This document shows positions 8,958-18,677 of a stretch of 64,000 bases of DNA, piece by piece. The position numbers were made by a program, and so were the translations under genes. Positions within the stretch are counted from its first letter, which is position 1. Each line of letters starts with the position of its first letter. Source of the DNA: Mycobacterium sp. (GTDB taxonomy: Bacteria > Actinomycetota > Actinomycetes > Mycobacteriales > Mycobacteriaceae). Under the pieces are notes generated by a model, which saw nothing but the letters and a program-made list of their open reading frames with translations, ran no database searches and was not told the DNA's origin. The stretch spans positions 1-64,000 of the forward strand of contig NZ_SCRH01000013.1 in assembly GCF_004298145.1 (NCBI RefSeq), read 5' to 3'.

Positions 8958-9746
8958 ATGATGGTCCGCATGGACAGGATGGCCCACGACATCGCGAGCA
9001 TGCCCCGGGGCGGGCCGGACGCCTCGTGGCTGGACCGGCGGCTGCGTACCGACCGGCTGGAATACCTGGACCGCGACGACGTCGACGATCTCAGGCGCAA
9101 GGTGATCCAGGCGCTCGACCGCAGCGGACGGCGGCGGTTTCTCGGTAATTACGCGCTGTGCGCCCGCGCGGCGCTTGATGAGGTGACCGAAATCGCCTCG
9201 CCGAAGATCCTCGAGCTCGGGTGCGGCCTCGGCGGGTTGTCGCGCAAGCTGCTGGAGTTTCACCCCACCGCTCAGGTGACGGTCACCGACGTCGATCCCG
9301 AGTATGTGGCCGCCGTCGCCGCCAGCGACCTCGGCAGTCACCCGCGCGCCACAGTGCGCGAAATGGACGCCACCGCAATCGATGCCCCCGACGGGTATTA
9401 CGACCTGGCGGTGTTCGCGCTGTCGTTGCATCACCTGGCGCCCGAACAGGCCGCTCAGGCGTTCGCCGAAGGGACCCGAGCGGCTAAGAAGTTGTTGGTC
9501 ATCGACCTCCGCAGGTGGCGGGCACCGCTCCAATTGGGGTTGTTGACGCTCACACTCCCGTTCACCAGCCTGAACCCGCCGTTGCACGATGCGGTCATCA
9601 GCTCGCTACGCGCCTATAGCCCTTCGGCCCTGCGTGCGCTCGCACACTACGCCGACCCGGCGATTTCCGTCGAGTTCCGCACCCGACCGCGGGGCGCGAC
9701 GGCCATGGTCGCCGGTCGTGCCCGGCAACCGGGCCGGCCCGCGTAG
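8958..9746 (+). CDS. Class I SAM-dependent methyltransferase
   Basis: A 262-residue protein with motif I KILELGCGLGG near residue 85, an acidic motif II in VTDVDPEY, and the post-motif YYDLAVFALSLHHL typical of type 11/12 methyltransferases. Several in-frame ATGs (8958, 8961, 8970, 8979) compete and none has a clear Shine-Dalgarno, so the start is uncertain by up to seven residues. The C-terminal third, with RAYSPSALRAL, may form the substrate cap. It stands alone, converging on the Rv3718c-like gene. The substrate is unknown. Confidence 0.82.
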   Translation: MMVRMDRMAHDIASMPRGGPDASWLDRRLRTDRLEYLDRDDVDDLRRKVIQALDRSGRRRFLGNYALCARAALDEVTEIASPKILELGCGLGGLSRKLLEFHPTAQVTVTDVDPEYVAAVAASDLGSHPRATVREMDATAIDAPDGYYDLAVFALSLHHLAPEQAAQAFAEGTRAAKKLLVIDLRRWRAPLQLGLLTLTLPFTSLNPPLHDAVISSLRAYSPSALRALAHYADPAISVEFRTRPRGATAMVAGRARQPGRPA

Positions 9747-9754
9747 CGACTGTG

Positions 9755-9773
9755 GTGATCGGACGTTGATCAC
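9755..9773. terminator. Possible bidirectional hairpin between convergent genes
   Basis: GTGATC (9755-9760) and GATCAC (9768-9773) form a six-base-pair stem with a seven-base loop in the gap between two convergent genes. There is no U tract, as is common for mycobacterial terminators. Confidence 0.3.
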
Positions 9774-9837
9774 ACCGCGCTGCTCGCGCGACGAAAACGA
9801 CCGGGCCACCCTTCGGCAACGCGTGAAACCCCCTGGC

Positions 9838-10275
9838 TCAGGCTTCCAGTTCCCTTTTCAGGTTCGCCAAGACCTCGCCCTGAATCCTCTTCAGCCCCAA
9901 CGGCGCAAAGGTCTTTTCGAAGAAGCCCTTCACGCCGCCGGCGCCGGTCCAGGTGGTCTTCACGGTGACGCTGGAGCCGGGCCCGGCGGGCGCCACCGTC
10001 CAGTTGATCACCATCGTCGAGTTGGCGTCCTTCTCGATGACGGTGTGCCCGGCCACGTCGACGTCGACCTGGACATCGCGGACGCGTGATCTGGTGGCTT
10101 GCAGCTTCCACGTGGCGACCGTGCCCGCCCCCTGCCCGCCCTGCAGCACCTGGTAGCCGCTGTACTGCGGGGAGAGAATTTTCGGACGCACCGTCTGATA
10201 GTCCGCGACGGCGGCAAGGGTTGCCGCAGGCTCGGCGTTGATCAAGATGGTGCTGTCTGCGCTCACCTGTCCCAA
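9838..10275 (-). CDS. SRPBCC/polyketide-cyclase-like protein (Rv3718c type)
   Basis: A protein of about 145 residues of the START-like SRPBCC fold, which binds hydrophobic ligands in a central cavity. The sequence starts with SADSTILINA, continues with ADYQTVRPKILSP, and ends in the long C-terminal helix EGVLANLKRELEA-like segment. The start is taken as TTG at 10275 because GAGGAGGGG lies seven bases upstream; the frame is open further but without a ribosome site. Position next to the Rv3719/Rv3720 pair matches M. tuberculosis Rv3718c. Its ligand is unknown; proximity suggests lipid metabolism. Confidence 0.82.
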   Translation of the reverse strand: MGQVSADSTILINAEPAATLAAVADYQTVRPKILSPQYSGYQVLQGGQGAGTVATWKLQATRSRVRDVQVDVDVAGHTVIEKDANSTMVINWTVAPAGPGSSVTVKTTWTGAGGVKGFFEKTFAPLGLKRIQGEVLANLKRELEA

Positions 10276-10280
10276 GGCGA

Positions 10281-10289
10281 CCCCTCCTC
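10281..10289 (-). promoter_or_regulatory. Shine-Dalgarno fixing the TTG start of the SRPBCC gene
   Basis: On the minus strand this reads GAGGAGGGG, placed five to seven bases before the TTG at 10275. It is the only strong ribosome site in the 5' region of this frame. Confidence 0.55.
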
Positions 10290-10346
10290 GTGATGATTTC
10301 CCCGGTGCTGCCGCTCGCGACGGGTGCGCGGGCCGTTGTCGAAGAC

Positions 10347-10352
10347 TAGGGT
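10347..10352 (+). promoter_or_regulatory. Probable -10 element of a leaderless transcript
   Basis: TAGGGT fits the mycobacterial -10 consensus TANNNT and lies seven bases before the GTG start of the FAD oxidoreductase gene. No Shine-Dalgarno is present, which fits transcription starting at the GTG itself. Confidence 0.4.
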
Positions 10353-10359
10353 ATATGCG

Positions 10360-11748
10360 GTGCCTGTCCTTGGATCTGCACTCTCGGCCCACAAGTCGGG
10401 CGTTGACCGGCTGCTGGCAAGTTATCGATCCATCCCGGCAGCGTCGGCAGTCCGGCTGGCCAAGCCGACGTCAAACCTGTTCCGCGCCCGCACCAAACGT
10501 GATGCGCCTGGTTTGGACACGTCCGGGCTGACCGGCGTCCTGGGTGTGGATCCCGAAACCCGCACCGCGGATGTGGCCGGCATGTGCACGTACGCGGACC
10601 TGGTGGCCGCGACCCTGCCGTACGGTCTCTCGCCGCTGGTCGTCCCGCAGCTGAAGACCATTACCCTGGGCGGCGCGGTCAGCGGCCTGGGTATCGAGTC
10701 GGCGTCGTTCCGCAACGGGCTGCCGCATGAATCGGTGCTGGAGATGGATATCCTCACCGGCGCTGGCGATTTGCTCACCACATCCCGCACCCAGTACCCG
10801 GACCTGTTCCGCGCCTTCCCGAATTCGTATGGGACACTTGGGTATTCGACCCGGCTACGGATCGAGTTGGAATCCGTCGCACCGTTTGTGGCGCTGCGCC
10901 ACGTCCGCTTCCGCTCCCTGCCCGCTCTGATCGCGGCGGCCGAACGCATCATCGACACCGGCGGGCAGGGCGGAACACCGGTCGACTATCTCGACGGGGT
11001 GGTGTTCAGCGCCGATGAAAGCTACCTGTGCGTGGGCCGACGGACCACGACCCCCGGCCCGGTCAGCGACTACACGGGTAAGAACGTCTACTACCAGTCC
11101 ATCCGGCACGACGCCCCCGGTGTGGAAGCCACCAAGGACGACCGGCTGACCATGCACGACTATTTCTGGCGCTGGGACACCGATTGGTTCTGGTGCTCAC
11201 GCGCGTTCGGCGTGCAGAATCCGCGGCTGCGACGCTGGTGGCCCCGCCGCTACCGGCGCAGCAGCGTCTACTCGAGGTTGATCGCCCTGGACCGGCGCTT
11301 CGGGGTGTCCGACCGCATCGAAGCGCGCAACGGTCGACCCGCACGCGAACGGGTGGTGCAAGACGTCGAGGTGCCGGTCGAACGGACCTGCGATTTCCTG
11401 GAGTGGTTCCTGGACAACGTGCCCATCACGCCAATCTGGTTGTGCCCGTTGCGTCTACGCGACCACCACGGCTGGCCGCTGTACCCGATGCGGCCGGACC
11501 ACACGTACGTCAACCTCGGCTTCTGGTCGTCGGTGCCCGCGGGCGCCACCGATGGAGCCACCAACCGGATGATCGAAGCCAAGGTGGGCGAACTCGACGG
11601 GCACAAGTCGTTGTATTCCGACTCCTTCTATTCCCGCGAGGACTTCGACGAGCTGTACGGCGGCGAGGCCTACAACACCGTCAAGAAAACCTACGACCCC
11701 GATTCTCGTTTACTCGACCTCTACGCAAAGGCGGTACAACGGCGATGA
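10360..11748 (+). CDS. FAD-binding oxidoreductase (Rv3719 type)
   Basis: A 462-residue flavoprotein of the FAD-linked oxidase/PCMH fold related to DIMINUTO/DWARF1. The FAD-binding half includes GVLGVDPETRTADVAG and LKTITLGGAVSGLGIES. The GTG at 10360 gives the N-terminus MPVLGSALSAHKSG, as in the M. tuberculosis homologue. It overlaps the next gene, a cyclopropane-synthase-like methyltransferase, by ATGA. In mycobacteria a similar pair (BfaA/BfaB, TmsA/TmsB) makes 10-methylstearic acid: the methyltransferase adds a methylene group to oleate and the flavoprotein reduces it. By analogy this protein may reduce a methylated acyl chain. That role is inferred from family and context. Confidence 0.87.
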   Translation: MPVLGSALSAHKSGVDRLLASYRSIPAASAVRLAKPTSNLFRARTKRDAPGLDTSGLTGVLGVDPETRTADVAGMCTYADLVAATLPYGLSPLVVPQLKTITLGGAVSGLGIESASFRNGLPHESVLEMDILTGAGDLLTTSRTQYPDLFRAFPNSYGTLGYSTRLRIELESVAPFVALRHVRFRSLPALIAAAERIIDTGGQGGTPVDYLDGVVFSADESYLCVGRRTTTPGPVSDYTGKNVYYQSIRHDAPGVEATKDDRLTMHDYFWRWDTDWFWCSRAFGVQNPRLRRWWPRRYRRSSVYSRLIALDRRFGVSDRIEARNGRPARERVVQDVEVPVERTCDFLEWFLDNVPITPIWLCPLRLRDHHGWPLYPMRPDHTYVNLGFWSSVPAGATDGATNRMIEAKVGELDGHKSLYSDSFYSREDFDELYGGEAYNTVKKTYDPDSRLLDLYAKAVQRR

Positions 11749-13064
11749 CATCGATGAGGGAAACCAAAGAACCCCACCGCTCGCCGACGGGGAAACTCAG
11801 CATGGCCGAGATCCTGGAGGTCTTCGCCGCGACCGGGCGACATCCGCTGAAGTTCACCGCCTACGACGGCAGCACCGCGGGCAGCGAAGACGCCGAGCTG
11901 GGTCTGGATCTTCGGAGCCCCCGCGGCGCCACCTACCTGGCCACGGCGCCCGGCGAACTCGGTCTGGCCCGCGCCTACGTGTCGGGTGACCTGCAGGCCC
12001 ACGGCGTGCATCCGGGCGACCCGTACCAGTTGCTCAAGACGCTGACCGATCGGATGGAATTCAAGCGGCCGCCGGCGCGGGTGCTGGCCAACGTCGTCCG
12101 GTCGATGGGCATCGAGCGGTTGTTGCCGGTCGCACCGCCGCCGCAGGAGACGCGGCCCCGGTGGCGCCGCACCGCCGACGGGCTGATGCACACCAAGACC
12201 CGTGACGCCGAGGCCATCCACCACCACTACGACGTGTCCAACACCTTCTACGAACTGGTGCTGGGGCGATCGATGACCTACACCTGCGCGGTATACCCGG
12301 ATGACGACGCGACGCTGGAAGAGGCGCAGGAGAACAAGTACCGGCTGATCTTCGAGAAGCTGCGGCTACAGCCGGGCGACCGGCTGCTCGACGTCGGCTG
12401 CGGCTGGGGCGGCATGGTGCGCTACGCGGCGCGACGCGGGGTCCGGGTGACCGGCGCCACCCTGTCGGCCGAGCAGGCGAAGTGGGCACAGCAGGCGATC
12501 GAAGGTGAGGGGCTGGCCGGCCTCGCCGAAGTGCGCCACACCGACTACCGCGACGTGGGCGAGGCGGCGTTCGACGCCGTGTCCTCGATCGGGCTGACCG
12601 AGCACATCGGCGTCAAGAATTACCCCGCCTACTTCGGGTTCTTGAGGTCGAAGCTGCGCACCGGCGGCCTGCTGCTCAACCACTGCATCACCCGCCGCGA
12701 CAACACCGCGACATCGTTCGCCGGCGGGTTCACCGATCGCTACGTCTTCCCGGACGGCGAGCTGACCGGCTCGGGCCGTATCACCAGCGAGATCCAGGAC
12801 TGCGGCTTCGAGGTGCTGCACGCGGAGAACTTTCGCCATCACTACGCGATGACGCTGCGCGACTGGTGCCACAATCTGGTCGAGCACTGGGACAGGGCGG
12901 TCGCCGAGGTCGGCTTGCCGACCGCGAAGGTGTGGGGCCTGTACATGGCGGCGTCGCGGGTTGCCTTCGAGCAGAACAACCTTCAGCTACATCACGTGCT
13001 GGCCGCCAAGACCGACGCGCGGGGCGACGACGACCTGCCGCTGCGGCCGTGGTGGACGGCCTGA
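11745..13064 (+). CDS. Cyclopropane-fatty-acid-synthase-like methyltransferase (Rv3720 type)
   Basis: A 439-residue member of the mycolic acid/cyclopropane synthase family. It has an N-terminal domain of about 130 residues typical of the long (Cfa) form, then HHHYDVSNTFYELVLG, SMTYTCA, the SAM site LLDVGCGWGG, and EHIGVKNY, all diagnostic. It acts on unsaturated acyl chains of lipids using SAM. The start overlaps the upstream flavoprotein gene by ATGA, so the two are translated as a coupled pair. The likely product is a methyl-branched or methylene fatty acid; specificity cannot be read from sequence. Confidence 0.9.
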   Translation: MTSMRETKEPHRSPTGKLSMAEILEVFAATGRHPLKFTAYDGSTAGSEDAELGLDLRSPRGATYLATAPGELGLARAYVSGDLQAHGVHPGDPYQLLKTLTDRMEFKRPPARVLANVVRSMGIERLLPVAPPPQETRPRWRRTADGLMHTKTRDAEAIHHHYDVSNTFYELVLGRSMTYTCAVYPDDDATLEEAQENKYRLIFEKLRLQPGDRLLDVGCGWGGMVRYAARRGVRVTGATLSAEQAKWAQQAIEGEGLAGLAEVRHTDYRDVGEAAFDAVSSIGLTEHIGVKNYPAYFGFLRSKLRTGGLLLNHCITRRDNTATSFAGGFTDRYVFPDGELTGSGRITSEIQDCGFEVLHAENFRHHYAMTLRDWCHNLVEHWDRAVAEVGLPTAKVWGLYMAASRVAFEQNNLQLHHVLAAKTDARGDDDLPLRPWWTA

Positions 13065-13067
13065 GAA

Positions 13068-14921
13068 TTAGCCGTTGTCGATGCGGCGGGCGCCCAGCTC
13101 GTTCTGAAGCAGTTCGAGCGCAACCTCTTCCGGATCGCGGCGCGGCGCCGACGGCTCGTCGCGGACCGCTTCGGCAAGCATGTGTTCTTCCTCGGCCCGC
13201 CGGGCGGAATCCGGTTCGGGGGCAAGATCTTCCGGCTTGGGGGTCAGCGGGCCGGCCGCGGCGGGTGCCGACGCGCCGGCCTCACACCGCACCCGCCAGT
13301 TGACTCCCAGCGCGTCTTTGAGCGCTTCGGCGATGACGTCGGCGTTGCGCTGTTCGCAGAGCCGCTTGGCCAGCGGAGCCGACTCATGGCTCAGCACCAA
13401 CGTGTTGTCCTCGATCGCCCGGACGGTCGCGCCGGCCAGCATCACCTCGGTGGTGCGGCTGCGCTGACGCACTTTGTCCCGCACCGTCGACCACATGCTT
13501 CGGACCGCGGCAGCGTTGAGTTCACCAGGGGCAGAGGGCGATTCGGATGCGGGCGCAGCGGTGGGTTCGGGAGCGGGAACCGGTGGGGCCGGAGCGGGCT
13601 CGGGTTCGGGCTTGGGTTGGGGTTCGGGCTTCGGATCGGGCTTGGCGGCAGGTGCCGCGGACGGCCGGGTGAACCGGACCGGCCGGTCGACGGGCTCGGC
13701 CGGTCCGGGCGCGCCGCGAGGTGCGCTCGCGGTGGTTTCGGAGCCGGGAATGGACATGTCCAGCCGGGTCTCGATCCGCTCGACGCGTTGCAGCAGCGCG
13801 GATTCGGTGTCGCTGGCCGAGGGCAGCAGCAGCCTCGCACACACGACCTCGAGCAGCAGGCGCGGCGCCGTCGCACCCCGCATCTCCCCGAGCCCCGCTT
13901 GCACCACCTCGGCGTACCGGGTCAGGGTCGCCGTCCCGATCCGGGTCGACTGGTCGCGCATCCGCTCCAGCACGTCCTCCGGGGCGTCCACCACGCCGCG
14001 GCTGGCCGCGTCCGGGACGGCCTGCAGCAGGATCAGGTCGCGAAACCGCTCGAGCAGATCGGTGGCGAAGCGCCGTGGGTCGTGGCCCGCATCGATCACC
14101 GACTCCACCGCACCGAACAGCGCCGCGGCATCCGCGGCGGCCAGGGCATCCACGGCGTCGTCGATCAATGCCAGGTCGGTGGCTCCCAGCAGGCCCAGTG
14201 CCCGCTGGTAGGTCACGTGGGCGCCTGCTGGACCAGCTTCAGAACCCGCGACCAGTTGGTCCAGCACCGACAGAGTGTCACGGGGCGAACCGCCGCCGGC
14301 GCGGATCACCAGCGGGTAGACCGCGTCGTCGACGACGACGCCCTCTTGCTCACAGATCCGCCCGATCAAGGCCCGCATGGTCTTCGGCGGCAACAGCCGG
14401 AACGGATAGTGATGCGTGCGCGACCGGATCGTCGGCAGCACCTTCTCCGGTTCGGTGGTGGCGAAGATGAAGATGAGGTGCTCGGGGGGTTCCTCCACGA
14501 TTTTGAGGAGTGCATTGAACCCTGCGGTGGTCACCATGTGCGCCTCGTCGACGATGAACACCCGGTAGCGCGACTGCGCCGGCGCGTAGAAGGCGCGGTC
14601 CCGCAGCTCGCGGGTGTCGTCGACACCGCCGTGGCTGGCGGCGTCGAGCTCGACCACGTCGATGCTGCCGGGCGCGTTGGGCGCCAGCGCCACGCACGAG
14701 TCGCAGACTCCGCAGGGAGTGGCCGTCGGTCCTGCAGCGCAGTTCAGCGACCGGGCCAAGATGCGCGCCGAGGAGGTCTTTCCGCAGCCGCGTGGACCCG
14801 AGAACAGGTAGGCGTGGTTGATCCGGCCCGCTTCCAGCGCGATCGACAGCGGCTCGGTGACATGCTCCTGCCCCACCACTTCGGCGAAGGTTGCCGGACG
14901 GTACTTGCGGTAGAGAGCCAC
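13068..14921 (-). CDS. dnaX: DNA polymerase III subunit gamma/tau
   Basis: A 617-residue clamp-loader subunit. Visible are Walker A GPRGCGKT (about 42-49), a zinc-binding cluster ending CGVCDSC (about 70-76), Walker B VFIVDEAH, and the sensor region with SRTHHYPF. Domain III is followed by a long Pro/Glu/Lys-rich linker (about residues 390-460, built from repeated PKPEP-like units) and a tau C-terminal domain that contacts the polymerase. I see no slippery heptamer that would suggest a gamma product by frameshifting. It converges on the Rv3720-like gene with three bases between stops. The product is slightly longer than the M. tuberculosis protein, mainly in the linker. Confidence 0.96.
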   Translation of the reverse strand: MALYRKYRPATFAEVVGQEHVTEPLSIALEAGRINHAYLFSGPRGCGKTSSARILARSLNCAAGPTATPCGVCDSCVALAPNAPGSIDVVELDAASHGGVDDTRELRDRAFYAPAQSRYRVFIVDEAHMVTTAGFNALLKIVEEPPEHLIFIFATTEPEKVLPTIRSRTHHYPFRLLPPKTMRALIGRICEQEGVVVDDAVYPLVIRAGGGSPRDTLSVLDQLVAGSEAGPAGAHVTYQRALGLLGATDLALIDDAVDALAAADAAALFGAVESVIDAGHDPRRFATDLLERFRDLILLQAVPDAASRGVVDAPEDVLERMRDQSTRIGTATLTRYAEVVQAGLGEMRGATAPRLLLEVVCARLLLPSASDTESALLQRVERIETRLDMSIPGSETTASAPRGAPGPAEPVDRPVRFTRPSAAPAAKPDPKPEPQPKPEPEPAPAPPVPAPEPTAAPASESPSAPGELNAAAVRSMWSTVRDKVRQRSRTTEVMLAGATVRAIEDNTLVLSHESAPLAKRLCEQRNADVIAEALKDALGVNWRVRCEAGASAPAAAGPLTPKPEDLAPEPDSARRAEEEHMLAEAVRDEPSAPRRDPEEVALELLQNELGARRIDNG

Positions 14922-15026
14922 GGTCAGCAGGCTACCGGCGCCGGGTGACGAGAACCCGCCGGGCGTCGAGCGTGAACGTAGGGCGGGATTTCGATTTTTC
15001 GCCCTCCGCGCACACCCGACGCGGGC

Positions 15027-16391
<1,365 letters not shown>

Positions 16392-16399
16392 TTAACCTA

Positions 16400-16490
16400 G
16401 GGGACCCCGCGCACCCGACAGAGCCCATTGACCCTTGCTGCCTTCCGGCCCTGGGGGAGTTCACAGGATAGACGCCGCGCGGGGTCCACC
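16400..16490 (-). ncRNA. ffs: 4.5S (signal recognition particle) RNA
   Basis: On the minus strand the conserved SRP domain IV sequence is present, including CAGGGCCGGAAGGCAGCAAG, which forms the GGAA tetraloop hairpin bound by Ffh. The ends GGACCCCGCGC and GCGCGGGGTCC pair to close the long helix. Gene position between the aspartate aminotransferase and a tRNA-Ser gene matches other mycobacteria. Ends are estimated from the pairing. Confidence 0.92.
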
Positions 16491-16493
16491 GAG

Positions 16494-16499
16494 AGTCTA
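16494..16499 (-). promoter_or_regulatory. Probable -10 element of the 4.5S RNA gene
   Basis: TAGACT on the minus strand fits TANNNT and lies a few bases upstream of the predicted 5' end of the RNA. Confidence 0.4.
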
Positions 16500-16555
16500 A
16501 TACCTGAGCCGGAGCAACTGGCGGCCGCCGCCTGACCCTCGGCTACCATGGCCAC

Positions 16556-16644
16556 GGAGGATTCGCCTAGTGGCCTATGGCGCTCGCCTGGAACGCGGGT
16601 TGGGTTAACAGCCCTCGCGGGTTCAAATCCCGCATCCTCCGCCA
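16556..16644 (+). tRNA. serT: tRNA-Ser (anticodon GGA), CCA encoded
   Basis: The acceptor strands GGAGGAT and ATCCTCC pair perfectly. An anticodon stem with loop CTGGAAC gives anticodon GGA. A long variable arm (class II) follows, then a T arm with GGTTCAAATCC. The discriminator G (16641) and CCA (16642-16644) are encoded. A TACCAT sequence at 16544-16549 could be its -10 element. Confidence 0.93.
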
Positions 16645-16734
16645 TCGGTCCGCCCGGCGGACACGCACAAAGCGGTTTGGAATCGAGTTGGTCGCCTTTA
16701 GGCTGGCTTGAGCCAACCCAGCATGAGGAGGCTT

Positions 16735-17586
16735 ATGGGGCGCAAGGTCGCCATCCCGTGGCACGCGTCATTTTCGATCGCTGCCGGCGTCCTCTACTTC
16801 TTTTTCGTGTTGCCCCGCTGGCCTGAGCTGATGGGTGACACCACGCATTCGTTGGGGACGGCGCTGCGCATCGTGGCGGGTGCGCTCGTCGCGCTCGCGG
16901 CGCTGCCCGTGGTGTTCACCCTGCTGCGGACCCGCAAGCCGGAACTGGGCACACCGCAATTGGCGCTGTCGCTCCGGGTCGCCTCGATTGTGGCCCATGT
17001 GCTGGCTGGCGTGCTGATCATCGGGACGGCGATCAGCGAGATCTGGCTGAGCCTGGACGCCGCCGGACCATGGTTGTTCGGGATTTACGGGGCGGCCGCG
17101 GCGATCGCGTTGCTCGGCTTCTTCGCCTTCTATCTCTCCTTTGTCGCCGAGTTGCCACCACCGCCGCCCAAACCGATCAAGGCGAAAAAACCCAAGGACG
17201 CCAAGAGACGGGGCATTCGCCGCAAGAGGGGCGCGGAGGCCGACGCGGAAGACGCGGAAGACGCCACCGACGAAGACGAAGACGAGCCCGCCGAGACGGA
17301 CGGAGCCCTGGAAGCGGACGCCGTCGAAGCGGCAGAAACCGAGGAGCCCGACACCACGGAAGCCGCCGAGGCGGCCGACGAGTCCGCCGGGACCGAGGCG
17401 GCCGACGGGTCCGCCGGGACCGAGGCAGCGCCGGTAGCCGACACCGCCGAGGCGACCGAGGAGAGCGAAGAGCCGCGGGCCAAGTTGCAAAACCGGCGCC
17501 CGACGGGCAAGGGATCGCATCGGATGCGGCGCACCCGGGCCGGCGTGGCCTTAGACGAATCCGACGAATCCGCCGACGAGGACTAG
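16735..17586 (+). CDS. lucA: Lipid-uptake coordinator LucA (Rv3723 type membrane protein)
   Basis: A 283-residue protein with four hydrophobic segments in its first 145 residues (FSIAAGVLYFFF, IVAGALVALAAL, ASIVAHVLAGVLI, AAAAIALLGFFAF), then PPPPPKPIKAKK and a long acidic Glu/Ala/Asp tail, ending with EPRAKLQNRRPTGKGSHR. These N- and C-terminal blocks match M. tuberculosis Rv3723, which stabilises Mce1 and Mce4 transporters for fatty acid and cholesterol uptake. The start ATG at 16735 has GAGGAGG only three bases before it; ATG 16723 is an alternative. The acidic centre contains a direct repeat (SAGTEAADG) and is probably disordered. Confidence 0.9.
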   Translation: MGRKVAIPWHASFSIAAGVLYFFFVLPRWPELMGDTTHSLGTALRIVAGALVALAALPVVFTLLRTRKPELGTPQLALSLRVASIVAHVLAGVLIIGTAISEIWLSLDAAGPWLFGIYGAAAAIALLGFFAFYLSFVAELPPPPPKPIKAKKPKDAKRRGIRRKRGAEADAEDAEDATDEDEDEPAETDGALEADAVEAAETEEPDTTEAAEAADESAGTEAADGSAGTEAAPVADTAEATEESEEPRAKLQNRRPTGKGSHRMRRTRAGVALDESDESADED

Positions 17587-17595
17587 CGAGCGCAA

Positions 17596-17976
17596 TCAGC
17601 GGCGCGCCACCGCGAGGACCACGGGAATGGCCGTGTTCTCGTCGGTGTGATAACTCGCGCAGACTCGGTGGTAGCCGTCGGCGATCTGCAACGGAACGCC
17701 GGTCATGAAGTCGCCGCGCACCAGCAGGATGGGCGACAGCGGTAAGCCCTTCTCGATCTTGGTCAGGTCGGCGGCAACGTGGGGATTGTCCACCGGCAGC
17801 AGGCTCAACTGCGCCGCCCGCAGAATGTCTTTGGCCATCTTGTGCGTGACGGTTCCGGCCTTCAGCTTCTTGATCACCTTCTGCACCGTCTGCGCGTCCG
17901 CAAGCATGGTGAGGTAGTTCGCCGCCGCCGGAAAGTCATGGGCCGCCGGCTTTTCCAGCCACTTCACGCTGAGCAT
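17596..17976 (-). CDS. Conserved hypothetical, ParB/sulfiredoxin-like motif
   Basis: A 126-residue protein with no membrane segment. The C-terminal half has LSPILLVRG and IADGYHRVCA, a DGxHR element like that of the ParB/sulfiredoxin fold, where it can bind nucleotide. The N-terminal half is helical (TVQKVIKKLKAG). Function is not known. It converges on lucA with nine bases between stops and marks the start of the region that H37Rv lacks at this position. Confidence 0.75.
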   Translation of the reverse strand: MLSVKWLEKPAAHDFPAAANYLTMLADAQTVQKVIKKLKAGTVTHKMAKDILRAAQLSLLPVDNPHVAADLTKIEKGLPLSPILLVRGDFMTGVPLQIADGYHRVCASYHTDENTAIPVVLAVARR

Positions 17977-18137
17977 CGCATGCCTCCCTGAGCGTCTTGG
18001 CGTTGCCGCAGACCAGCATATTTCGGATGCTTCACGGATAACCGCAATTGTCGATGAAACGGTTCCCGCTCACGGAGAAACGCACGGCGTGTCGTGCTCC
18101 TGGCGCCCAGGCGTTCCACGTCGGACGCGACGGCGGA

Positions 18138-18677
18138 CTACGGTTCGTCGATGTCGGCCCCGCTGGCGAGGTCGCTGCAGTCCACGTTCTCGACATCGTC
18201 GCGGGTGCGCAGGTAGGCGCCGGCACCCGCGTCCCCCGACATCGCGTCCAGTACGCGGGGCCAGTGCCGGCGTGCGATCACGACGGGGTGGCCCGGCCGT
18301 TCATCGAACCAGGCTCGGCCCAGTCCTTCGCGGGAGGCCAACGCGCGCCGCAGGACTCGGGCGACAACCGCCGCCCCGACGTCGGGGGTGTCGATGAGGT
18401 GCAGCACGGCGTAGTCGGCGTCCATGCGCTCCGCCTGAGCCAGCCCGGTGCGCACCGAGGCGCTCAGCCCTTCATCCCAGTCCGCCGCGGTAACCGTAAC
18501 CACACCGGGTGGAGCCGGGACCTCCGCGGCGCCGAGCACGAGCACGACGGCATCGCACCCGCCGTCGCGCAGTGCTCGCAAAGCGATCCGGAGCCACTCG
18601 TCCCTCAGCACCTTGGGCTTTCCATAGCGTCGCCCGGCGCCGGCGGCCAGCAGCACTCCAACGATACGGGGGCTCAT
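18138..18677 (-). CDS. MobA-like nucleotidyltransferase (molybdenum cofactor maturation type)
   Basis: A 179-residue protein with the N-terminal nucleotide site GVLLAAGAGRRYGKPKVL and HLIDTPDVG, the acidic metal-binding region of MobA/MocA-type enzymes that attach CMP or GMP to molybdopterin. Its start overlaps (ATGA) the stop of a decayed xdhC copy, an order also known in CO-dehydrogenase loci. The enzyme looks intact although its partner is broken. It could serve the molybdenum hydroxylase encoded at 31.3-35.0 kb. Confidence 0.83.
   Translation of the reverse strand: MSPRIVGVLLAAGAGRRYGKPKVLRDEWLRIALRALRDGGCDAVVLVLGAAEVPAPPGVVTVTAADWDEGLSASVRTGLAQAERMDADYAVLHLIDTPDVGAAVVARVLRRALASREGLGRAWFDERPGHPVVIARRHWPRVLDAMSGDAGAGAYLRTRDDVENVDCSDLASGADIDEP

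Noticed and set aside
13068..14921. Programmed frameshift making a short gamma form of DnaX
   Set aside because: No A-rich slippery heptamer followed by a clear hairpin was seen near the end of domain III.
13182..14948. A 588-codon plus-strand open frame opposite dnaX
   Set aside because: It is complementary to the well-supported dnaX frame and encodes only Gly/Arg/His-rich sequence.
16556..16644. tRNA-Ser as an active phage or island attachment site
   Set aside because: No integrase gene and no repeat of the tRNA 3' end were found in the window.
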